Shown one piece after another: positions 1 to 9,130 of a stretch of 64,000 nt of DNA. The position numbers and the translations under genes are program-made. This DNA is from CAVYXK01 sp963708245. Lineage in GTDB: Bacteria; Pseudomonadota; Alphaproteobacteria; Acetobacterales; Acetobacteraceae. The DNA lies in the NCBI GenBank assembly GCA_963708245.1, contig OY970201.1, forward strand, positions 2,356,001 through 2,420,000, given 5' to 3'. The stretch's first letter is position 1, and every line of letters begins with the position of its first letter. Below the pieces are notes generated by a model. It had not been told where the DNA came from and made no database searches. It saw nothing but the letters and a program-made list of their open reading frames with translations.

Positions 1-77
1 ACGCTGGTGTAGGTGCTTCTCCCTTCCTCGTGTCGGTGCCGCACCCTGGTGGCCGGCCGGGGTGCGGCATTCCACAA

Positions 78-1190
78 TCAGCTCTGCCCGTACAGCTCCA
101 GCGCATTGCGCAGGAAGAATCTCTCCCGCTTCTCCGAAGGTATCGGCATCGGCAATGCCTGCCCCGGATCGTCATAATCCCAGTGCGGGTAGTCGGTGGC
201 GAAGAGAAGCCGGTCCCAGCCGATCCACTCGATCGTATCCAGGACGTGCTCGCGCGGCTGCGGCTCTTCCATTGGTTGCGTACTCAGCCACACCTGCTCG
301 CGAATGTATTCTGAGGGTGCACGCCCCAATTGTGGGGTCTCAACCTTCAGTCTCCGCCACAGCTTGTCCAGCCGCCACGCCAATGGCGGTACCCAGGCGA
401 AGCCCAACTCGATCAGCACCAGCTTGAAATTGGGCAGCCGCTCGAAGACGCCCTCGATCACCATGCTGGTCAGGAAGGACTGACACGACTGGGCGTGTCC
501 GACCATGTCCTCAATATAGAAGGACGGCCACCCGCTACCGGTTACCGGATAACCGCCGAAACCGAACGCGTGGACCCCGACCGGCAGGTCCGCGGCCGCC
601 GCCGCCTCGTAGATCTTCCAGTACCGCTTCTGGCCGGGCGGCTCGGCGGTGCAACTCAGCATCAGCACCTGCACGAAGCGCGGATCGCCGGCATAGCGTT
701 CGATCTCTGCTACCGCCGCCTCGGTGTCCTCGTACGGCACGACGATGGAGCCCTTCAGTCGCGGCTCCTGAGACAGCCATTCGGCGATGAGCCATTCGTT
801 CATGCTATGACACACGGCGGCGCCGAATTCGCGGTTCTGGAAGCTTTGCCCGTTGTCGCCGGTAGCGTTCAGGATACCCAGCTTGGTGTTGTTCGCATCC
901 AGTAATTGCTCGCGCAGGAAGCGCAGGCTGCTGCCCGGTCTGCCGCCGTCCGGCGGCCAGGCGTCGCGGCGCGATGCATTGGGCTGCCCCTTCGGGTAGG
1001 CCGGTCCCTGCTGATAGGCCTGCCGCGGTCGCGACCCGAACAGGGCGTAGTGCTCCTGCCAGCGCTTTTCCAGGTAGGGGAAGATGTCCTTGTTGCTGTT
1101 GCGTTGCGGATGGATGTCGCAATCGGCGGTTGCCAGCCTTGAGGCTTTGACCGGCGCCGCGGCCGGTCGATCCGAAAGCTGCACGTTCAT
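78..1190 (-). CDS. amidohydrolase family protein (metal-dependent hydrolase, TIM barrel)
   Basis: A 370-residue protein of the amidohydrolase_2 type (PF04909-like), a TIM-barrel metal-dependent hydrolase or decarboxylase family. Near the N-terminus it has the motif DCDIHP (Asp25, His27), where the family normally carries its first metal ligands. The C-terminal signature FATDYPHWDYDDP carries the conserved Asp that ends the barrel. There is no signal peptide, so it should be cytoplasmic. Its length is normal for the family. It is read in the same direction as the FAD oxidoreductase downstream of position 2436, with about 130 bp between them, and may be co-transcribed with it. The substrate cannot be read from sequence; relatives act on aromatic or cyclic acids and amides. 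The neighbouring hydantoinase-type genes hint at catabolism of cyclic amides (inference). Confidence 0.8.
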   Translation of the reverse strand: MNVQLSDRPAAAPVKASRLATADCDIHPQRNSNKDIFPYLEKRWQEHYALFGSRPRQAYQQGPAYPKGQPNASRRDAWPPDGGRPGSSLRFLREQLLDANNTKLGILNATGDNGQSFQNREFGAAVCHSMNEWLIAEWLSQEPRLKGSIVVPYEDTEAAVAEIERYAGDPRFVQVLMLSCTAEPPGQKRYWKIYEAAAAADLPVGVHAFGFGGYPVTGSGWPSFYIEDMVGHAQSCQSFLTSMVIEGVFERLPNFKLVLIELGFAWVPPLAWRLDKLWRRLKVETPQLGRAPSEYIREQVWLSTQPMEEPQPREHVLDTIEWIGWDRLLFATDYPHWDYDDPGQALPMPIPSEKRERFFLRNALELYGQS

Positions 1191-1317
1191 GAGCGCCCTC
1201 CGTCGGGTGCGGATCTCCGCCGATCACACATCACCCCGGCTTAATTGGGAAGACCTGGGCAGAACAGAAGTTGCCGGTCGGATGCCGCATCGCCATCCAG
1301 CCTAATCCGGTTGATTG

Positions 1318-2436
1318 TCACTGAAACCACGCCCCGCGCAACGGATCGAAGGGCTCGAGATCGAAGCTCGCCCGCCCATGCAGCACCACCTCTGCAAGCA
1401 GGCACCCGGCAAATGGCCCGATCGTGAGCCCGGATGCGCCGAGCCCGTTGCCGACCGCCAGCCCGTCGATGCCGCGGACCAGCCCCAACAATGGCCTGCC
1501 ATCTGCCGCCATCGGCCGGAAGCCGACCCGGGTTTCGATCACCGTGGCGTCGCTCAGTCCTGGCGTCACCGCCAGGGCATCTTGCAATACACGGAGCTGG
1601 CCGCCGGCCGTCACCCGATAATCGAACCCCGACCCGTTCTCTCGCGTCGCCCCGACGACGACCCGCGACCTCCCGAAGGCGACCAGGTAGTGTTCCGCCA
1701 GTGGCAGGACGACCGGCCACCCGCCGGTCTCGGCACTTGGCTGGCGAAGATGCACGATCTGTCCGCGCTGGGGCTCGACAGCCAGGCGCAGACCCAGGGG
1801 CCGCAGCAACGCCGGCGCCCACGCGCCGCCGGTGACCAGCACCATGTCGGCATCGATACGCATGCCGCCGACGCTCACCCCGCGCACCCGGCCCTGCCGG
1901 GCGACGAGTTCCGCGAAGCCTTCGGATTGCTTCGCGCCCTGGGCTATCGCTCCGGCGAGCAAGGCGCGCGCCAAACCACGCCCATCCAGCCGGGCACCCC
2001 CCGCGATGTGCAGGGCCGCGAGGTCCGGATGCAAGGGCGGAAACAGGTTCCGCGCGTCAGAAGGAGACAGGCGGGAGAGTGCGCCGGCGTCCGGCGCATC
2101 CTGGCGGCGTCCCTCCACCAGGCGCTCAACCTCGTCCAGCACCGCGGAGTCGGCGTTCACCACCAATGCGCCAACCCGCCCGTACCCCGTGTCGCGCTCT
2201 CCGTCCTCCTCCAGGTTGCTGATCAGCTCGGGCAGGAAGCGTGCGCCGGCCGCTGCCAGGCGGTAGCGGTACGGGTCGTCCACGCTGGACACCCAGGGGC
2301 AGATGATGCCAGCGCCGGCGTCTGTCGCTCGGCCTTCGAGGCCCGCGTCCACCACCACGACCTCCGCTCCGCCGCGGGCGAGATGATACGCGGCGCTGGC
2401 CCCTAACACTCCTGCGCCTGCCACGATGACCCTCAT
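1318..2436 (-). CDS. FAD-dependent oxidoreductase (DAO / glycine-oxidase-like)
   Basis: A 372-residue protein opening with a classic Rossmann FAD-binding motif, VIVAGAGVLGASAAYHLA (GxGxxG), followed by VVVVDAG with an acidic residue for the ribose. The overall pattern matches the D-amino acid oxidase/glycine oxidase fold (DAO, PF01266), whose members oxidise amines or amino acids and usually pass electrons to oxygen. The C-terminal region has GLAVGNGLGASGLTIGP, the late FAD contact of this family. It has no signal peptide. It is divergent from the hyuA-like gene starting at 2515, and the 78-bp gap must hold both promoters. A second, distinct DAO protein lies at 9491-10603. The substrate is unknown; N-methyl amino acids or hydantoin-derived amino acids are plausible given the context. 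Confidence 0.82.
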   Translation of the reverse strand: MRVIVAGAGVLGASAAYHLARGGAEVVVVDAGLEGRATDAGAGIICPWVSSVDDPYRYRLAAAGARFLPELISNLEEDGERDTGYGRVGALVVNADSAVLDEVERLVEGRRQDAPDAGALSRLSPSDARNLFPPLHPDLAALHIAGGARLDGRGLARALLAGAIAQGAKQSEGFAELVARQGRVRGVSVGGMRIDADMVLVTGGAWAPALLRPLGLRLAVEPQRGQIVHLRQPSAETGGWPVVLPLAEHYLVAFGRSRVVVGATRENGSGFDYRVTAGGQLRVLQDALAVTPGLSDATVIETRVGFRPMAADGRPLLGLVRGIDGLAVGNGLGASGLTIGPFAGCLLAEVVLHGRASFDLEPFDPLRGAWFQ

Positions 2437-2514
2437 GGATAACCTCCCGATCGGCTTGTCCCTTGTCGGACGAGCGCCCTACCATCCGCGCACTCCGGTG
2501 AGGAGGCCGCCGCA

Positions 2515-4584
2515 ATGACCGATCCCTTCCCAGCCATCGAGATCGGCGTCGATATCGGGGGCACCTTCACCGATATCGTCTGCCGTGGCCCCGGCGCGCC
2601 GATGCGCGCGCTCAAACTACCCACCACCCCCGGTGACCCGAGCCGGGCGGTCATGCAGGCGCTCGGCGAGCTGTCGGACCAATTCGGCATCGAGCCTGCT
2701 GCGATCGTGCGGTTCCTGCACGGCACGACAATCGCCACCAATGCGGTGCTGGAGCGCCGGGGCGCAAAGATGGGGCTGATCGCCAGCCACGGCTTTCGTG
2801 ACGTGCTGGAGATCGGGTACCAACTCCGAAAGGACCTCTATCGGGTCATCCTCGAACCCGCCGCGCCCGTATTCGTCGCCCCAGGGCGGCTGCGCCGGGA
2901 AGCGATCGAGCAGATCTCGGCACGGGGCGAGGTAATCATCCCGCTCGACGAGGACTCGGTCTGCCGCGCCGCCGACGAGCTGGCCGCCGAGGGCGTCCAG
3001 GCGATTGCCGTCTGTTATCTCTTCTCCTTCCTCTACCCCGCACACGAGCAACGCACGCGGGAGCTGATCGCGGTGCGCTATCCCGGCATGCTGGTATCGC
3101 TCTCGTCCGAGGTCGATCCGGCCTTCCGTGAATACGAGCGGACCGTCGCCACCGCATTCGATGCGTATATGAAGCCGGTCGTGGGCCGGTATTTGGACCG
3201 GCTCGCCGCCGGCCTCGCTGCCGCGGGAGTAGCCGCGCCATTGCAGGTGATGCAGTCGCGCGGCGGGCTGGCGGGCATCGAAGTCGCACGGCAACGGCCG
3301 GTGCGGCTGTTCCTGTCGGGGCCGGCGGCGGGGGTGATCGGCGGCGCGATGGTCGGCCGCTCCGTCGGACGCCTCGACCTGATCACGATCGATGTCGGCG
3401 GCACCAGCAGCGACATTGCGCTGGTGGAGGATGGTGAGCCGGTGATCCGCGCTGAGGGGAACATCGGCGGCTACGCCGTGCGGGTGCCGATGGTCGATGT
3501 GAACGCGATCGGCGCCGGCGGTGGCAGTATCGCCTGGCTAGACGGGGCCGGCGGGCTCAGGGTCGGGCCGCATTCGGCCGGCGCCGATCCAGGCCCCGCC
3601 TGCTACGGCCAGAGCGGCGAGGAGCCGACAGTGACCGACGCCTCGGTCGTGCTTGGCTGGCTCGATCCTGCCCGCTTTGCTGGCGGAGCAGTGCGGCTCG
3701 ATCCGGCCTGCGCACGGGAGGCGATCGAGCGCCGGATCGCCCGCCCGCTCGGCCTGACGCCCGAGGAGGCTGCTCTCGGCATCCACCGCGTGGTCAATGC
3801 GGCAATGGTGGAGGGGATCCGGCTTGTGACGGTCCGGCGGGGCATCGATCCGCGCCGTTTCGCTTTGGTTGCCCTGGGTGGTGCCGGCCCCCTCCACGCA
3901 ACGGCATTGGCCGCCGAGCTAGGCATCGGCTGCATCCTGGTTCCACTGCGTCCCGGCGTCCTCTCCGCCGCCGGCTTATTGGCCGCCGCGGTGGAGCACG
4001 AGGTCGCGGCGGCCTTTCCGGCGCCGTTGCGCGGGCTGGACTTTGTGAGAGTCCGAGAAGCGCTGGAGTCCTTGGATGCGCGTTGTGCGGCGCTGATGGC
4101 GAAGGAAAGCCTGCGCGGCCAAGCCGTCACGATCCGCTACGCTGCCGACGTCTGGTACATTGGCCAGTCCTACCACCTGGAGGTGCCGCTGCACCCCGAT
4201 GCTGCCGAGCCGCTCGCAGCGCTCGAGCGCGACTTCCGGCTGCTGCACGATCGCATCTATGGCCACAGCACCGGTGCGCCAGCGGCGATCGTCAACCTGC
4301 GCAGCGTGCATCGGGCCGGCGGGGCCGATTGCCTCGATGAAGGCGGCTGGAGACCGCTCCAGGGTGACCCGCGAAAACCGTCGCGCCCCATCCGCGTGGT
4401 CGGAGAGTCGAAGCCGGTGCGTGCCGCGATCTACGACCGCTCTGCGATGCCGGCCGGAATGACGCTGGCCGGTCCGGCCATTATCGAGCAGGACGATACC
4501 ACCACAGTAATCGAGCCTGCCTGGCGGGCGAGCGTGCTGGAGAGCGGCACGTTACTGCTGGAGCGAAGCTCGCAGGGTGGCTGA
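2515..4584 (+). CDS. hyuA: hydantoinase/oxoprolinase subunit A (HyuA family)
   Basis: A 689-residue protein of the HyuA family, the ATP-binding subunit of N-methylhydantoinase, 5-oxoprolinase and acetone-carboxylase-type enzymes. Visible motifs are the N-terminal actin-like phosphate loop DIGGTFTDIV, GTTIATNAVLERRGA, the second phosphate loop IDVGGTSSDIAL near residue 300, and GAGGGSIAW followed by GPHSAGADPGPACYG. The length is full for the family. The ATG follows a good ribosome-binding site (gaggagg). These enzymes normally need a HyuB partner encoded directly downstream. Here the next gene is an unrelated lipoprotein on the other strand, so the subunit is orphaned within this window. A terminator hairpin overlaps its stop codon. 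The family call is strong; the exact substrate is not determinable. Confidence 0.88.
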   Translation: MTDPFPAIEIGVDIGGTFTDIVCRGPGAPMRALKLPTTPGDPSRAVMQALGELSDQFGIEPAAIVRFLHGTTIATNAVLERRGAKMGLIASHGFRDVLEIGYQLRKDLYRVILEPAAPVFVAPGRLRREAIEQISARGEVIIPLDEDSVCRAADELAAEGVQAIAVCYLFSFLYPAHEQRTRELIAVRYPGMLVSLSSEVDPAFREYERTVATAFDAYMKPVVGRYLDRLAAGLAAAGVAAPLQVMQSRGGLAGIEVARQRPVRLFLSGPAAGVIGGAMVGRSVGRLDLITIDVGGTSSDIALVEDGEPVIRAEGNIGGYAVRVPMVDVNAIGAGGGSIAWLDGAGGLRVGPHSAGADPGPACYGQSGEEPTVTDASVVLGWLDPARFAGGAVRLDPACAREAIERRIARPLGLTPEEAALGIHRVVNAAMVEGIRLVTVRRGIDPRRFALVALGGAGPLHATALAAELGIGCILVPLRPGVLSAAGLLAAAVEHEVAAAFPAPLRGLDFVRVREALESLDARCAALMAKESLRGQAVTIRYAADVWYIGQSYHLEVPLHPDAAEPLAALERDFRLLHDRIYGHSTGAPAAIVNLRSVHRAGGADCLDEGGWRPLQGDPRKPSRPIRVVGESKPVRAAIYDRSAMPAGMTLAGPAIIEQDDTTTVIEPAWRASVLESGTLLLERSSQGG

Positions 4585-4608
4585 TCCGGGGCACGAGCCG
4601 GATCAGCC
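4579..4608. terminator. bidirectional terminator hairpin between hyuA and a lipoprotein gene
   Basis: A perfect 11-bp inverted repeat (GGCTGATCCGG / CCGGATCAGCC) with an 8-nt loop. It contains the stop codons of both convergent genes, hyuA at 4582-4584 and the minus-strand lipoprotein at 4603-4605. There is no clear U-tract on either side, so its efficiency is uncertain. Confidence 0.6.
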
Positions 4609-5055
4609 GTGATGCATGCCCATACCCTGTGCGAAATGGCCCTGATGATGGTGCGGATGATCGAATTCCGCGAAATCCCGAACATGGTGGACGTGGTGAT
4701 CGCGATCCACGAAAACCACCGCGCCGACGCTGAACCCGATTGGCGGTCCCCACAGCCAGGGATCGTATATCCCGGCATAGACGTCAGGCGGTGGCCAATA
4801 GATCAGCGTGGACTGCGTCCCCTGCCCGGGCGATCCCTCGGTCACCTTCCATGAACCGTCCGCCTGCCGGCACGCGCGCCCCAAGATCACCTGCTGCGTC
4901 TGGCCGACGGCGGCCTGAGTGGAATACACGATGCAGTTGGGGTCGTCCGGAGCGGCCGATGTGGAGACCTGCGATATCTCAGGCTCAACTGGTTGCGGCA
5001 ATGCACAACCGGCACAACCGAGCGCGATGCTTGCAACGACAATAATCCGGCGCAT
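4603..5055 (-). CDS. putative histidine-rich lipoprotein
   Basis: A 150-residue secreted protein. I place the start at the ATG at 5055 because it gives a clean lipoprotein signal: MRRIIVVASIALGCAGCALP, with the lipobox around the second Cys. A longer upstream start would bury the signal. The mature part has CIVYSTQAAVGQTQQVILGRACRQADGSW, which resembles small surface-exposed outer-membrane-associated proteins. A Trp/Pro-rich stretch follows (IYWPPPDVYAGIYDPWLWGP), then a His-rich tail with clusters such as HHVHHV, HPHHHQGHF and GMGMHHG. The tail could bind divalent metals (inference). No enzyme domain is recognised. It converges on hyuA and shares a terminator with it. Confidence 0.72.
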   Translation of the reverse strand: MRRIIVVASIALGCAGCALPQPVEPEISQVSTSAAPDDPNCIVYSTQAAVGQTQQVILGRACRQADGSWKVTEGSPGQGTQSTLIYWPPPDVYAGIYDPWLWGPPIGFSVGAVVFVDRDHHVHHVRDFAEFDHPHHHQGHFAQGMGMHHG

Positions 5056-5269
5056 GGGCGTCTCCACGCCAGGCACAGACCTACAGGCCCGTCCGAGCTG
5101 CGATGAGCTCGAACGCGGCGGCACAGGCCGGCATACAACAAGGACGTCGCCGCCCTGCTCGTTATTCCCCCTGCTTGCGCGTCCACGGGCTCATGCGGGA
5201 AACTCCGGCTTTCGTAATTCCGAACCATGTTGCGAGTCCTCTCCACGCAACCTTTAACTGGAGTTCCTC

Positions 5270-5968
5270 ATGCAACGACGCACCTTGCTTGCCACCATCG
5301 CCGCGCTCGGCATCATGCCCGCCGCTCAAGCGGGGAACTCATCAGTGGTCCTCGAGCTGTTCACTTCTCAGGGTTGTTCGTCCTGCCCACCAGCAGACGC
5401 GCTGCTAGGTGAACTGGCGCGACGACCCGGAGTGATCGCGCTCGCCTGGCACGTCGATTACTGGGACAACTTAGGCTGGCACGATCCTTATGCGAGCCGG
5501 CTCTCTACGGAACGCCAGCGCGCCTACGCGGCTCGGCTCGGCACCGAGGTGTTCACCCCCGGCTTGGTGGTGGACGGGTCCACGATGCTGGTGGGCTCGG
5601 CGCGCACCGAGGTGGAAGCGGCGATCGCCGCCGCCGCACCGCTGGTCGTGCCGGTTGCGATTGCGGGCGGCCCCGATGGCGCCGCGGCGCGTATTGGCGC
5701 CGCACCGGGCGCTGTTACGGCCCTCTTCGTCGCCTGGGACCCTATGCACGAGACCAGTGTCGGTACCGGCGAGAACGGTGGTCGGCGCCTGCGCGAATTC
5801 CGCATCGTCCGTACCGCGAGCGTGCTGGGAACATGGGACGGCACAGCCCGCGACATCACGCTGCCGCGGATCGCGCCGGGTCAGGGCGCCGCCGTGCTGG
5901 TGCAGGCATCGGATCTGCGCGTACTGGGCGCAGCCGAGCTCGCCCCGCAGCTTCTACGCCCGGTGTGA
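5270..5968 (+). CDS. DUF1223 family secreted thioredoxin-like protein
   Basis: A 232-residue protein matching the DUF1223 family. It starts with a signal peptide (MQRRTLLATIAALGIMPAAQA) and continues with VVLELFTSQGCSSCPPADALL, a thioredoxin-like motif with a CxxC pair at Cys36/Cys39. Next comes the diagnostic WHVDYWDNLGWHDPYAS, then TPGLVVDG. The length is typical and the ATG follows a ggag ribosome-binding site. The protein should lie in the periplasm. The family is widespread in Proteobacteria without an assigned reaction, although the CxxC suggests redox or metal handling. No partner gene is obvious; relic DNA follows directly downstream. Confidence 0.85.
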   Translation: MQRRTLLATIAALGIMPAAQAGNSSVVLELFTSQGCSSCPPADALLGELARRPGVIALAWHVDYWDNLGWHDPYASRLSTERQRAYAARLGTEVFTPGLVVDGSTMLVGSARTEVEAAIAAAAPLVVPVAIAGGPDGAAARIGAAPGAVTALFVAWDPMHETSVGTGENGGRRLREFRIVRTASVLGTWDGTARDITLPRIAPGQGAAVLVQASDLRVLGAAELAPQLLRPV

Positions 5969-5983
5969 CGCCACCCACCAAGT

Positions 5984-6232
5984 GTGTCAGTCTCTCGCGC
6001 CCGATCAGCGCACTTCCGTACCCTCACCCGCGAAGGCATCGGAGAAGCCATTCGCCTGCTGGAGCGCGCAGTCGAGATCGACCCCGATTTCGCGCTGCCT
6101 ATGCGCCTCGGCAAGCAGGTTGAGGACGGGATGGCGGTGGCGATCGACGGGGTGATCTACCAGGACGCCTATGCGGCGCCGCTGGCGGAGGGGGCGGAGA
6201 TCTACCTTATCCCCAAGATTGCCGGGGGCTGA
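5984..6232 (+). pseudogene. chimeric relic: cyclase TPR fragment fused to MoaD/ThiS C-terminus
   Basis: An 82-codon open frame with two unrelated halves. Residues about 10-38 (FRTLTREGIGEAIRLLERAV, then EIDPDFAL) closely match the TPR start of the cyclase remnant just downstream (about 6905-7000, FNTLTREGIEEAIRLLERAI). Residues about 40-82 match the C-terminus of a MoaD/ThiS-type ubiquitin-like sulfur carrier: GKQVEDGMAVAIDGVIYQDA, then EGAEIYLIPKIAGG, ending in the di-glycine that gets thiocarboxylated. The beta-grasp N-terminal half is missing, so it cannot fold as a sulfur carrier. The simplest reading is a recombination scar that joined two gene ends and happens to stay open. Whether it is expressed is unknown. 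Confidence 0.6.
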
Positions 6233-6342
6233 CACGCAGAGGGGACATACCGTGCTGTCGATGCTAAGCTAAGCGGTATGGTCGCTTTGCGCGGGCATCC
6301 GGCCCGAGGCCGATCTCGGCCGCGGTCGAGAGAGCCAGGACT

Positions 6343-7643
6343 ATGACCACGCGCCGCTTGGCTGCGATCATAGCCGCCGATGTCGCCGGCTATTCGCGGC
6401 TAATGCACGCGGACGAGGAACGCACGCACGCGGCGTTTACCGCAATCATGAAGGGTTCCGTGGAACCCGCCGTGGCGCAGTATGGTGGTCGTCTGGTCAA
6501 GAGCACTGGCGACGGGTTCCTGGCGGAGTTCCCGAGCGCGATTGAGGCCGTTCGCTGTGCCCTTCAGTTCCAAGACAGTATCGCGCGCCGCTCGTCCAGC
6601 GATCCGCAAGACCAACGGCTGTTCCTTCGCGTCGGCATCAACCTGGGGGACGTGATCGTCGAACCGCATGACATTTTCGGCGACGGTGTGACTGGTCAGT
6701 TGATCGACGCACCGACCGGCGCGCATATCTGGGCGGACCGGTTCGACGGTCTCTTTGAATTGAAAGATATCTTCGAGCTTCAGGACAAGGTGACAGCGAG
6801 TGTTGTCGGCGCCATCGAGCCGAAGCTTCGAGTGGCGGAGATCGAACGAGCGAAGCGCAAGCCGACCGGTGACCTGCGGGCGTACGACCTATGGCTGCGA
6901 GCCCTGACGCACTTCAACACCCTGACACGAGAAGGCATCGAAGAGGCCATCCGATTACTGGAGCGGGCAATCGAAATCGATCCTGACTTCGCGCTGGCCT
7001 GCTTGCTCGTTGCCGTTCATTCCTGGTGATACAGGGGTGGGTTCCCCATCCGGAATCATGCATCGACGAGGCCGCTCACCTCGCCCGGATGGCAATCGAG
7101 CGCGGCAAGGATGATCCCGAGGTGCTCGCAATCGGTGCTCAGGCCATCGGGTCTCCAGGCAGGGATCTGGATGCAGCAATCACACTCGTCAGCAAGGCAA
7201 TCGCGCTGAATCCCAATTCCGCCTACGCCTTCCACATGAGCGGGCTGCTGCACGCCAGAGTGGGCGATTCGGACACCGCTCTCGATCATCTTGATCACGC
7301 TGCTCGCCTCAGTCCAATGGACACCACCTCCGCCCTGCGGCACAGCGTTGTCGCTCTAGCACATTTCGTTGCCGCACGATACGAGGTTGCTCTCGAGTGG
7401 ACCGGCAAGGCTCTTAACGAGGCCCCGAACTTCGTTCCGCCTCTGAGTGTCCGAGGGGCCTGCCTCGCCCACCTCGGGCGGTTGGAGGAAGCGCGTCGAA
7501 CGGTGGCGCAGTTGCGCACTCTCAGACCAGATGAGACCATCGAGCGCGTCCGGATGATTTTCCACAGTGATTCTCAACACACAAATCTCAAGCACAGCGA
7601 GGCATTGCTCGAGGGGCTGCGTCGGGCCGGACTACCTGAATGA
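6343..7643 (+). pseudogene. class III adenylate/guanylate cyclase-TPR protein, internally deleted and frameshifted
   Basis: Relic of a common Acetobacteraceae/Rhizobiales protein type: class III nucleotide cyclase domain, a middle region, then TPR repeats. The first frame (6343-7029) has AAIIAADVAGYSRLM with the metal-binding Asp13, and GGRLVKSTGDGFLAEF with Asp57. The cyclase domain breaks off at DIFGDGV and jumps in frame to TGQLIDAPTGAHIWADRFDG, which normally lies some 150-200 residues further on. The end of the cyclase domain and the whole middle domain are therefore gone. Around 7020 a frameshift ends the first frame (FALACLLVAVHSW-stop). The TPR part resumes in a second frame (7026-7643) with NPNSAYAFHMSGLLHARVGD and related repeats. 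It is almost certainly not a working cyclase. Confidence 0.75.
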
Positions 7644-7665
7644 CGGCGCGTATCTGCCCGGAACG

Positions 7666-8553
7666 TCAGGGTGCGTAGCGGCCAACCCGCGACGCGGACA
7701 GCACGACTGCCAACGCAAGCGCGGGCAGCGGGCCCTCCGGGTCGGTGGGGTTGTTCAGCGCGTAATCATAGGCGCCCAGCAGCGAGTGGTTAGCATCGTA
7801 CGACCCGTACTGCGCCGTGAAGTCGACTGGTGTCCCGATGTGCTTGTAGAGCGTGGTGCCGATCACCGAGGGCGGAGCGTCGGGGACGATGTCCTCAGTG
7901 TTGACGATCCGAAAGGTCGGCACGCCGTTGCCGTTCATCATGTAAGCGAACTGCGGATCGCCGACGCGAGGGCTGGCGAAATTATAGTGCAGCAGCGGTC
8001 GCCCGACGGTTGGGTTTAGCGCAGTGTTGGTGATCACATCGGGCACGGCGAGGGACGAGAGGCCACAGCCGAGGCTGTGCCCGGTGAAGAAGAAGCGTGT
8101 GATGTTGGTAAGCCCGGTTAGGATGGGCAGGATCTGTGGGCTGAGCGCACTGTATATCTCGTAGAACCCGGCATGCACGTTGCCGTAGCCGGCGACGAGT
8201 TGATACGTGGTCTGATCAAGGCGCGCGTCCTGGATGTCATCTGCATCGGTGATGGTGCCGCGCAGGGCGAGCGTCGTATCGCCATTTGAATCCTGGGCAA
8301 TGAAGCCAAACGGTTCATCGTAGTCGCTACCGAGCCAGTTGTAGGACCAGAACAGCGGGAGACTGTACGTGTAGTTGACCGGAGTCGTCGCCGGGGTCCA
8401 AACGAATTGGGCGCGTGAGGGATAGCCCTGGTTGATCCATTGCTGGCACTGGTCGTAGGCCACGCCCACCAGCGTCGCGCAGCTCACCGCATCGGCTAGG
8501 GCGAAGGGCGCAGCGGGGAAATACATCGGCGGACTACCACGAGGTGCTGTCAC
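7666..8553 (-). CDS. class 3 lipase family protein
   Basis: A protein of about 295 residues of the fungal-type class 3 lipase family (alpha/beta hydrolase). It contains the nucleophile elbow FFFTGHSLGCGLSSL, with the catalytic Ser near residue 160. A preceding region TLALRGTITDADDI gives the oxyanion-side motif, followed by VHAGFYEIY. NTEDIVPDAPP and YKHIGTP carry the expected Asp and late His region. I chose the GTG at 8553 because a strong GGAGG lies 6 nt upstream; a TTG at 8595 and an ATG at 8526 are alternatives. No clear signal peptide is seen with this start. Such enzymes hydrolyse acylglycerols or polyhydroxyalkanoate-like esters; the substrate is unknown. It converges on the cyclase relic with only 22 bp between. 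Confidence 0.8.
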   Translation of the reverse strand: MTAPRGSPPMYFPAAPFALADAVSCATLVGVAYDQCQQWINQGYPSRAQFVWTPATTPVNYTYSLPLFWSYNWLGSDYDEPFGFIAQDSNGDTTLALRGTITDADDIQDARLDQTTYQLVAGYGNVHAGFYEIYSALSPQILPILTGLTNITRFFFTGHSLGCGLSSLAVPDVITNTALNPTVGRPLLHYNFASPRVGDPQFAYMMNGNGVPTFRIVNTEDIVPDAPPSVIGTTLYKHIGTPVDFTAQYGSYDANHSLLGAYDYALNNPTDPEGPLPALALAVVLSASRVGRYAP

Positions 8554-8725
8554 TCGAAACCTCCGTGCGCTACGGGCCGTTGCGGGTAATGCCAAGGGGC
8601 GAAAATGGTGACACTTCGCTTGTCATTGCGCAAGCAGGCATGAGGCGAGAGAGTCGTTCTCTCGGCCGAGTGGATTCGTAGTCGTGGGTTTGTCGGATGA
8701 CGCCTTGCGAACGGCGGGAGTGTCC

Positions 8726-9130
8726 CTACCCAGCGGGTGTGATGTCGGTTTTGGTAAAGTCCTCGCCCTTGAACAACAGCTCTGCCCGATTCGCCTTCGC
8801 GCACGCATATGCGAAGCAGTCGCCCATGTTGAGCGCTGCTGGGTGACGGCCTCTGCCGTACTGGGCATAGGCATCCACGGCGATCTCGAATTCTCGTTCG
8901 CCGATGCCGACAAACTGGAAGTTGCCTGCTTCAAGGAAGCGGCGAACATGAGCACGCGCGGCCAGGACGGAAAACGTATAGCTGCGGCAGAGCCCGGCGA
9001 TGGTTTCCCAGACTGACAGGGCGGAGCAAAGCCGCGGCGACTCGGCCTCGAGCCGATCGGCCAGACTGGCTGCCTCGGGTTCGCCTGCGACGATCGCGAT
9101 CAGCGCCGAAGCGTCCGCGAAGACCATCAA
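8726..9130 (-). CDS. vapC: PIN-domain toxin, type II TA system (VapC)
   Basis: A 134-residue PIN-domain RNase. The acidic active site is complete: Asp6 in VFADASAL, Glu42 in SVWETIAGL, Asp104 in NMGDCFAYACAKA, and Asp124 in FKGEDFTKTDI. These residues bind Mg2+/Mn2+ for RNA cleavage, typically of tRNA or rRNA. The start codon overlaps the stop of the upstream antitoxin gene by 4 bp (ATGA), the usual translational coupling of VapBC pairs. The length and C-terminal KGEDF-TxTD motif match VapC proteins. Confidence 0.9.
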   Translation of the reverse strand: MMVFADASALIAIVAGEPEAASLADRLEAESPRLCSALSVWETIAGLCRSYTFSVLAARAHVRRFLEAGNFQFVGIGEREFEIAVDAYAQYGRGRHPAALNMGDCFAYACAKANRAELLFKGEDFTKTDITPAG

